Origin: Sarocladium kiliense
Taxonomy: Eukaryota; Ascomycota; Sordariomycetes; Hypocreales; Sarocladiaceae
Assembly (NCBI GenBank): GCA_030734395.1
Contig: JAUZTG010000027.1
Location: 62,001-126,000, forward strand
DNA length: 64,000 nucleotides
Direction: 5' to 3'
Part shown: positions 57,620 through 64,000 of the stretch, piece after piece
Layout of the letters: each line of letters opens with the position of its first letter
How positions within the stretch are numbered: the stretch's first letter is position 1
Made by a program: the position numbers and the translations under genes
Notes under the pieces: generated by a model
Told to the model about the DNA's origin: nothing
Seen by the model: the letters and a program-made list of their open reading frames with translations, nothing else
The model's database searches: none

Positions 57620-58833
57620 ATGGCGCCATTGACCGACGAAGTCCAGGACACCAAGTATCGCCTCGCAGTTGTACTGGAAGACGGCGAAGACGACGAATAT
57701 TGTGGCTCTGCTGGTCCGGCAATTAAGCTCAGGTCTGGATCTACCAACTCTCGTGCGTCCATGACCCAACACAGGATCCTTTGAATCTGTCTCATTGTCC
57801 AATACTAAGACAGATCGCGATTTATATCATAGGCCGGCCGAGGTTATATTCAGGACCACGTCTCCTCTCCCGGTCTCAGTAGACGGGCATCAAACACCAT
57901 CTCACTTCCAACCTCACCCGATATCGGGGGGTCAAGAACGTTTCAGCCCAACCGTCTCAGAAGGCAAGTCCGAGATGCCGTGGAATCACACGTCTCCGGT
58001 CCCTATCTCAGTGAGAGATCCTCAAACGGCCAAGCACCTGACCACGCGAAGCCTTGGGTGGGGCCCACAACCTGTCTCTCTTTGGGACAATAATCTGCGG
58101 TCAAGCAACGCCCATCATCCGTCAGTAGAGATGGCCAAGCCGGACAGCAAGAGGCGATGGAACTGGCTTCCTCCAGACTGCGGTGACTTCGAGACTGAGT
58201 CCTCAGGTCGCCTGCATGCACAGAAAAGAGTCAGCCGCGGCCCGGAGCACTCCCCAGCCGCTTCGCAACATGCAACTGCTGTAGATGGAGCCTGGGCAGC
58301 AGACCAAGCCAACTCTGTGGGCGATCGACAACAGCAGTATAAGTTATTACCGCAGTTGAGCAGCAGCTCTGGAGCGAAGGAGGAACGAGTTGGCGCGGTT
58401 AATATAGGACCACGGCCAATACCTCGTTTTGCTGCTCGCATGGCGGTACCGGAGAGTAGCGATGAGAAGGAAATGGAAGAAGAAGAGGAAACGGAGGATT
58501 CAGCACAGGAGAGTGAGGAGAACGGTGCTGCGGGCTCAGCTCAGCCATACGAACCAGGCAAAGCCGCCGAAAGTGCTGTCGTCGGCACTCCTGATGCCAC
58601 CATTGGGAACCTTTGGTACTGTCGCTAGCACTTCCGGCAGTATGAACACTGCCTCTAGCATTGTTCACCAGGATATGTCTGGCAGACTGCTCTTGACCCT
58701 GGACGGCACTTGCATCCGAGGTGCATCGCAGCCACTGAAGAAGATGAAACTTACCTTGGAGTTTGGGAGTGAGAGTGGTGATGAATCCTTCAAGGGCAAA
58801 ACAAAAGCAAAGGGAGCACAGGGGAAGGAGTGA
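57620..58833 (+). CDS. Hypothetical disordered protein
   Basis: Three exons are proposed, 57620-57713, 57814-58615 and 58659-58833, with introns of 100 and 43 bp that keep the frame; about 356 residues. The N-terminus is folded-looking (YRLAVVLEDGEDDEYCG). The middle contains a diverged internal duplication (TSPLPVSVDGHQT and TSPVPISVRDPQT, about 60 residues apart) and is Pro/Ser/Gln-rich. An acidic run follows, then a conserved-looking end (MSGRLLLTLDGTCIRGASQP, LKKMKLTLEFG). The 43-bp intron is near the lower size limit. No family is recognised. Confidence 0.45.
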
Positions 58834-59237
58834 GAAGGGGTGGCTGACTATTGTATTTGACTTGGATTGTTGCGATTCTTTGTAATTCTATTACGAGCCT
58901 ATGTGATGACTAGATTCGATCGCCTCTCCCCCTTATAGGTCTATGTACTGGTCTGGCAGCCTCGTTCACTCAACAAGCCGTCCCCTGCCCGACCTGCCCA
59001 ATCATGGCACCAGCTCGTCCCTTTTTAGGTCAATCCGGCGACGCCCCACATCCCGGCCCGCGGGCCGGGAACGGGATCTGCCCCTCCTGCCTTGTTTAAT
59101 TAAAAAGACCCTTTACTTTCGCTTCGTCCACTTCAGTGCCAAACGTTGATATGATTACCGTAGATCAATATATCAACGGCAGGGGAAGAGTCCTCTTAAT
59201 CGCAACCTAAAGAGTACTGCAGATCCTTCTCATCACC

Positions 59238-59520
59238 ATGTCTCTACCTACAAAGCCTCTTGAATCTCAAGGCAAGCAGTTCTGACCCGCAACTATTAAA
59301 CTCACTACCTATAGGCTCTCCGCCTCCTTCGTATCAGCCTCTTCGAGATGGTCCAGTCAAAGGAGGGTTGCCCTTGGCCCGATCCGCACGGGAACACCAT
59401 GGTCATATTCTCCACGCCCAGAAGAGGGCCGAGGACCATCGCATTGAACTAAGACAGATGCGTATGCAGCGAGAGAGCCAAGAGCACTCTTGCACCAATA
59501 ATAGTGAGACAAGGCGTTAG
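59238..59520 (+). CDS. Small hypothetical protein with a possible GC-AG intron
   Basis: ATG 59238 opens an 11-codon exon. A 43-bp GC..AG intron (59272-59314, GCAAGC..CTATAG) joins it in phase to an exon ending at 59520, for 79 residues. The product begins with a Pro-rich stretch (GSPPPSYQPLRDG) and continues with a basic helix (EHHGHILHAQKRAEDH, RIELRQMRMQRE). Without the GC-AG intron the first frame ends at once. It may be the N-terminal part of a longer decayed gene that continues in pieces to the right. Confidence 0.35.
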
Positions 59521-59540
59521 TTGAAGCATACAGGGTAGCC

Positions 59541-60255
59541 TCAACGATTTTTCAACCGACTTCCTGATATTATTATATCATTTGCGAGCTTGCCTTTGAT
59601 AGGGCCTAATACGCATGAGGAGGTTCTCGAGCTGAGAAGGCGGAGGGCTAAGTTGTTTCGCAGCACCGCAGCAAGCGAAGCCTGAATGCGAGTGCTGATG
59701 CGTGCTATGGACGACATGTTTGCCCGGGCCGAGGATACGCTCCCTTGCACTCCGTATCAATCGTGTGTTGCTGACTCCCGAGCTACCACCAGGACATATT
59801 CCGACAATGGGCCCTTCGTATCATGTCAGCTCATGCAATTCAAGGGTATAAGTCGAAGTAGAAGAAGTCTGTCTGCTATGTAGTCCGGGATCTCGAGGTG
59901 CGGCCATCATTATACCGAGACCTTCACGATATACCACTGCATAGGGATGATGTGCAGATGATAAGGGACACCCTAGACCTGGCCTCGGAGATGGTGGGAG
60001 CTGGAAACAACGAAGTGAATGCTATGAGTAAGGGGCCTCGAGATAGCGACCATGATGATGTTGAGGAGGAAGTGGACAAGGAGGGTAAAAAAAGTCCATA
60101 TAGCATTAATCCGTGTAGTAGAAGTGGAAGTGAAGACGATAGGTGATAGTGAAGACAGTGATGAAAGCTCTCGAGACCATGCTAACGACGAGGATATAGG
60201 AAATGGCGACGCTCCGAGGATTAGGGTTGAGAAGGTCACCTCCCGTTTTTCCTAA
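59541..60255 (+). pseudogene. Scattered coding-like remnants
   Basis: Plus-strand patches in different frames look coding: LPDIIISFASLPLIGPN then EEVLELRRRRAKLFRS (about 59562-59681), MRVLMRAMDDMFARAED (59686 on), and LHDIPLHRDDVQMIRDTLDL (from about 59922) ending in an acidic Asp/Glu/Lys run. Stops and frame changes separate them. They may be the broken continuation of the small gene at 59238. No domain is identified. Confidence 0.3.
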
Positions 60256-60270
60256 GCTGTCTATCTCACG

Positions 60271-60700
60271 TTGTCAGAGGCGATGTTCCAGCCGACGATG
60301 ATGTCATGGACCTACAGAGCCAAGATGGAACATGACGTCCTCAATTATGGTACACTTTGCGGCCATCTTGGGGATTACCATCGCCTCCGAGCGTATTGCA
60401 ATGCGTACGACTACACGCCGGACCTCGCAGCCTTGGTCTGGGCTGGCCGGCTGCTATTTCTTTAGAACAGCCTTCCGAGATTCATTTGCGATACGCTTGT
60501 ATATTGCTGGCCGTGCCGAACCGCTTGCCGAAGCGCCTAGAGGCGATTTGTACCAAGTACATGCTCAGGGGGTGTTCCTCGCCGTTGGCCGAGCTGATTG
60601 AGCTGAAGGCCTCCGGGAAGAGCATAGTGCGGAGGGAAGGGGCACGCGCGACACTGACCTGGGCACCACACGGGTCCTCTTTTACCATCGGTAATTAAAA
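60271..60700 (+). pseudogene. Remnant of a fungal repeat-associated reading frame
   Basis: Three frames carry consecutive protein-like pieces: YTPDLAALVWAGRLLFL (to 60465), SEIHLRYACILLAVPNRLPK then EAICTKYMLRGCSSPLAELI, and GKSIVRREGARATLTW (to 60698). The pattern ALVWAGRLL..L, then a short helix and KYM.RG...PL.EL, recalls frames in large fungal repetitive-element or telomeric-helicase-type proteins, but I cannot name the family with certainty. It is frameshifted at least twice. Confidence 0.35.
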
Positions 60701-62509
60701 GGTGATACGATGTCTGAGTTCTGTACGGAGTACCGGATAGCGATCACACAAGTTGAATAGCTGGTTATGGAGCTGATGTTAGGATGAGATCCGGAAATCA
60801 ATCTTTCCGTAATCCGCGATGACTTGGGTTGTCAAACTCCTGGATAGAAATTCCTCGATTACTCGGATAACTACTTCTCGGGAGCATACAAGGCCATAGC
60901 ACGTCATGCCTGGTCCTTGATGTTCCGCGGCAAAGCACTGGCTCAGGGTCGTCATTGGCTACCAGGACCGTGCTTAGCTTACCTCGAAGCCCGCATCCAG
61001 CATGTCCAAACGGGGATTCTCAGCCTTCCACATCTCGTCCGGTCTCCCGGCGCGGGTTTTGGAGACTACAGGCATCCACCTCCGTAACACCAAGCTGGCA
61101 ATCAGAAACATGTGCATCCGTGAGGGTTAGGTCATGATTACTATCAGCTACAACGAAGCTCGCCCATCTACCGATCACGCATTCTCCATGGTCCGTCACC
61201 TGCCAGAAGAGCTTGGTGTGCCCTTTGTAACATATGTCACCGTCCCTTTCTGGACGTTCTCGCGACTCAGCTTGAGCTACCGCACTATCACAATAACGAG
61301 TCCCTCTTCTCGGACCCTAAAAAAACACAAGAGGAGAAGATAAGACGAGGAACAGACGGTGGCTTTCGACCTTTACGAGAGGAGAGAAAAGAGACTGGTT
61401 GAAGCTTCGAACCAAGCGATATCCATTTGGTTCCTGGCGCAATGACATAGAAGCTCTCCCCAGGACTCATGTAAAATGCAGAGCTTCGGATCCTGATATA
61501 TATCTCATGTAATCCCGCTATTAGCCTAGGGGAAGGCTCACTCTATAGCCACCTCAACCGCAAGCACCGTATCCCTGAGCCTACCTGCAAGGCTTACATT
61601 CAGCACTTCAACACCCTAGAGCTCGTGCCGCTGAAAGGTCTTGCCCTTCTACGCATGCGGCAAGATACCAGCAATTCCTAGACTGCGAGGTAGTTTTAAA
61701 GTGTTTCGATGCGACGTCTACAGGCCTGTGACGTCCCATTTCAATTCCATTCTCGGTCACATGGCAACACACAAGCTGGGCATGCGGCCTGCTCGAGCTT
61801 GAGAGACGGGACTCATCAGCACTTGCGACGCGCAGTCATTCTCATTAGCTACGCAGTACATTACCTACTTCGAGACACTGGCGCTTTCACTAGTTGGTGA
61901 CACCGACACTAACAAGCAGATTGAGAGCGAAGCTGGTAAGTAGAGGGACTAGAGGTTGCTACTATGGACAAAGGATGTTAAACATTGTATAGGACGAGGT
62001 CCTAACACGATGCTTCCAAAATTGGTTCAGTTGGCAGACCAAGGTGGACGATCGTAGTGCTGCTGACGGTGGCGGTGCGAGGCAGTCAACGAGTGCTACC
62101 TGACGGTCACTGCTATGCTACGTATCGCAGGAGCATGCGGAGGCTCGGATTATTTATGCGGCAAGTCTGGACGCAAATTGTCACATCTGGTTGCTGACCC
62201 GTCGCCCTTATTAGATCCTGAGCCCCACGCGCACAGTTTTACCGCAGCCAGACGCCGCAATGTGTAGGAGCGCATCCGGGAATCCGCGGAGCTTAGATCT
62301 TAGACCTATATATCCTTCCAACGCTTGCCGGATCTCTGTGGACTCGCATCATTCTATTGCATACCCCGCACCCGGATAAATGGCCGAGTGTGGTGCGTCG
62401 CTTACAAAATAGTTTCTTGCAAAACTATAAGACGTTCTCTAATCCGTGCTTGTCGCATTCTTCCCGCAGTCATTTGAAAAGTCATCTCCTACCCATCCGA
62501 ATCACAGCC
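60701..62509. other. Region without an intact gene
   Basis: Only short frames. Around 61525-61680 one frame reads EGSLYSHLNRKHRIPEPTCK then AYIQHFNTLELVPLKG, reminiscent of a zinc-finger-like His/Cys segment of a repeat-associated protein, but it is short and isolated. The right end is the upstream region of the oxidoreductase gene. Confidence 0.4.
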
Positions 62510-63757
62510 ATGTCCCCCATTAAGGTCGGCGTTATTGGCTACGGCGGCTCCGCCAAGCGCTTTCATCTGCCTTTCATCAGCGCCATCCCAGAATATGAGG
62601 TTGTGGCCATTCTGCAACGCGCCGAGGCGCCGGCGGACCCATCTTCTGCGCCCAAGGGGTCGCACTGCACCGTCGACTGGCCTGCGGCCAAGCATTACCG
62701 GACAGCGGAGGACTTCTTCGGGGATAAAGACATTCAGTTTGTGGTTGTTGCCACAAGAGATGATACACATGCCTTATTCGCCGAGCAGGCACTGCTTGCT
62801 GGAAAACATGGTATGAGAGGTTCTATTCGTAGTAGAGTACTGCGTGCTAATGGGGGAGGCAGTCCTCGTTGACAAGCCCTTCGCCAGGTCAGCAGACGAG
62901 GCCGATAAGGTCATCAAGATCGCTGAACAAACGGGTCTCATTCTAACATGCTTCCAAAACCGACGCTGGGTAAGTGAACTTGTGGTTCTTCTTATGCCTA
63001 AGACTTGTCGACTAATTTAACCCAGGACGCAGACTTCCAGACTCTAGTAAAGCTCAAGGCGGCTGGCGCCTTTGGTGATATCAAGGAAGCTGAAATCCAC
63101 TATGACTTCGAGAACGCCCCTTGGCTCTCATCCATGACGGCAAAAAAATACACGCCTGGCACGGGCATGGCCTTCGGCCTCGGTACACACAGCATCGACC
63201 AAGCGCTTGCGCTTTTTGGCCGCCCAGCCTCCGTGACGGGTTTCTTCCGCGCCCAGAGACCGATAGACAGTGAGGTCGAGGACTCTTTCACCATCATTCT
63301 ACAGTACGACGGCGCACAGAAGGACTTGATTGTAACTGTCAAGACGGCCGTCACGAGCCCGCTCTCGCAGCAGCTCAAGCAACTTGTGCGGGGCACTAAG
63401 GGGTCGTTCATCAAGTTCCAGCAGCGCAGCACCTGTCCGCAGGAGGAGCAAATTGCAGAGGGCAAGAGTCCGTTGGACGAAGGCTTCGGCGTCGAGGATG
63501 AGGAGTTGCGGGGTATTCTAACAACGTATGAGGAGTTCGATGGGTCGGTGCAGAAACTGGATCCCAAGACGAACAAGTATACGGGACGCTACCCGACTAT
63601 TCCTGGGCGATGGATGGGGCTGTATGAGAATGTGGCGAATGCTATTAATGGGAAGGATGATCTAGAGGTTAAGGCAACGCAGTCGAGAGATGGGCTTCGG
63701 GTGATCGAGCTTGCCAGAGAGTCGCATGAAAAGCGTATGACGGTGCAGTGGAGGTAA
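62510..63757 (+). CDS. Gfo/Idh/MocA-family NAD(P)-dependent oxidoreductase
   Basis: Exons 62510-62810, 62863-62969 and 63026-63757 join in phase across introns of 52 and 56 bp (branches CTAAT) and give 379 residues, normal for the family. The N-terminal Rossmann fold has VGVIGYGGSAKRFHLPFI with the GxGxxx dinucleotide loop at residues 10-15. VVVATRDDTHALFAEQALL leads across intron 1 to VLVDKPFA with the conserved Lys105 of the E/D-K-P motif. The C-terminal domain begins FQNRRWDADF and contains GLGTHSIDQALALFG (from 187) with the catalytic-region His191 and Asp194. Family members reduce or oxidise sugars, inositols and related compounds; the substrate here cannot be read. The gene is intact, with ordinary codon use, and seems part of the core genome. 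Confidence 0.92.
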
Positions 63758-64000
63758 AAGTTTAAGCTTTAGAATTTATATAACAATCTGCAAGGTGTTA
63801 GCCGTGTTACTTAAGCTGATGGGCTCGACCCTTCCCGTGATCTTATGCCGTCGAGACGTAGCTGGAGGTAGCTGGGCTGGAATCACGGCGGAGCTCAGAC
63901 TGCTCTTCAAGAAAGCACCATGGCTCCTAGGAAATAAGCGAGAAGATGAGGTAGCCACCGGACTAAGGCTGAGAGGCACAGGTGGATCAGTACAGCAACT
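63758..64000. other. 3' flank of the oxidoreductase gene
   Basis: No feature is recognised in the last 243 bases. A short minus-strand frame (63979-63776) lacks support. Confidence 0.5.

Overview
The window looks like nuclear DNA of a filamentous ascomycete (Pezizomycotina). Genes are split by short introns of about 50-100 bp with GT..AG ends and CTAAC/CTGAC-like branch sites. Base composition is sharply two-phase: GC-balanced gene-bearing DNA surrounds an AT-rich block of about 11 kb (13.3-24.1 kb) with no convincing genes. Many reading frames belong to families that are expanded in fungal accessory genomes. I cannot name the species.

Layout. 0-6.5 kb: the end of an unidentified gene, a Ras-like protein that has lost its GTP-binding residues, a wrecked subtilisin-family gene, then a head-to-head pair consisting of a nuclease-like protein (minus) and an Fta2/kinase-like protein (plus), followed by an uncertain cysteine-containing protein. 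6.5-13.1 kb: poorly supported hypothetical genes and one single-pass membrane protein. 13.3-24.1 kb: AT-rich block built from self-complementary words (AGTTACTAAC/GTTAGTAACT and TAACTCATGAGTTA types). Several units end in CAGGGTTGTGA / TCACAACCCTG, and at least one has a perfect 8-bp target duplication, the signature of hAT-type non-autonomous elements. 25.8-36.1 kb: a PD-(D/E)XK nuclease-like gene, an 887-residue single-pass membrane protein, and an Hsp70-like gene that appears frameshifted. 37-46.2 kb: a DUF7580-like fragment and a very large intact NLR-type receptor (PNP-UDP phosphorylase, NACHT, kinesin-light-chain TPRs) whose last exon adds a long C-terminal module with two membrane segments. 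47-50.9 kb: gene remnants, including one ankyrin repeat and a membrane-protein gene with an in-frame stop. 50.9-56.1 kb: a Ulp1/C48-like cysteine protease with all four catalytic residues, and a Uma2-like PD-(D/E)XK protein. 57.6-62.4 kb: disordered or fragmentary genes. 62.5-63.8 kb: a well-preserved Gfo/Idh/MocA-family oxidoreductase, the one ordinary metabolic gene.

Functionally the region reads as an accessory island. The recognisable genes are of the kinds fungi use in self/non-self recognition and intragenomic conflict (NLR, Hsp70-like, nuclease-like, kinase-like, SUMO-protease-like), mixed with decayed copies and bordering transposon-derived heterochromatin-like DNA. No tRNA, rRNA, CRISPR or telomeric repeat was seen. 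Exon boundaries are read by eye; those described as phase-consistent were checked by codon arithmetic.
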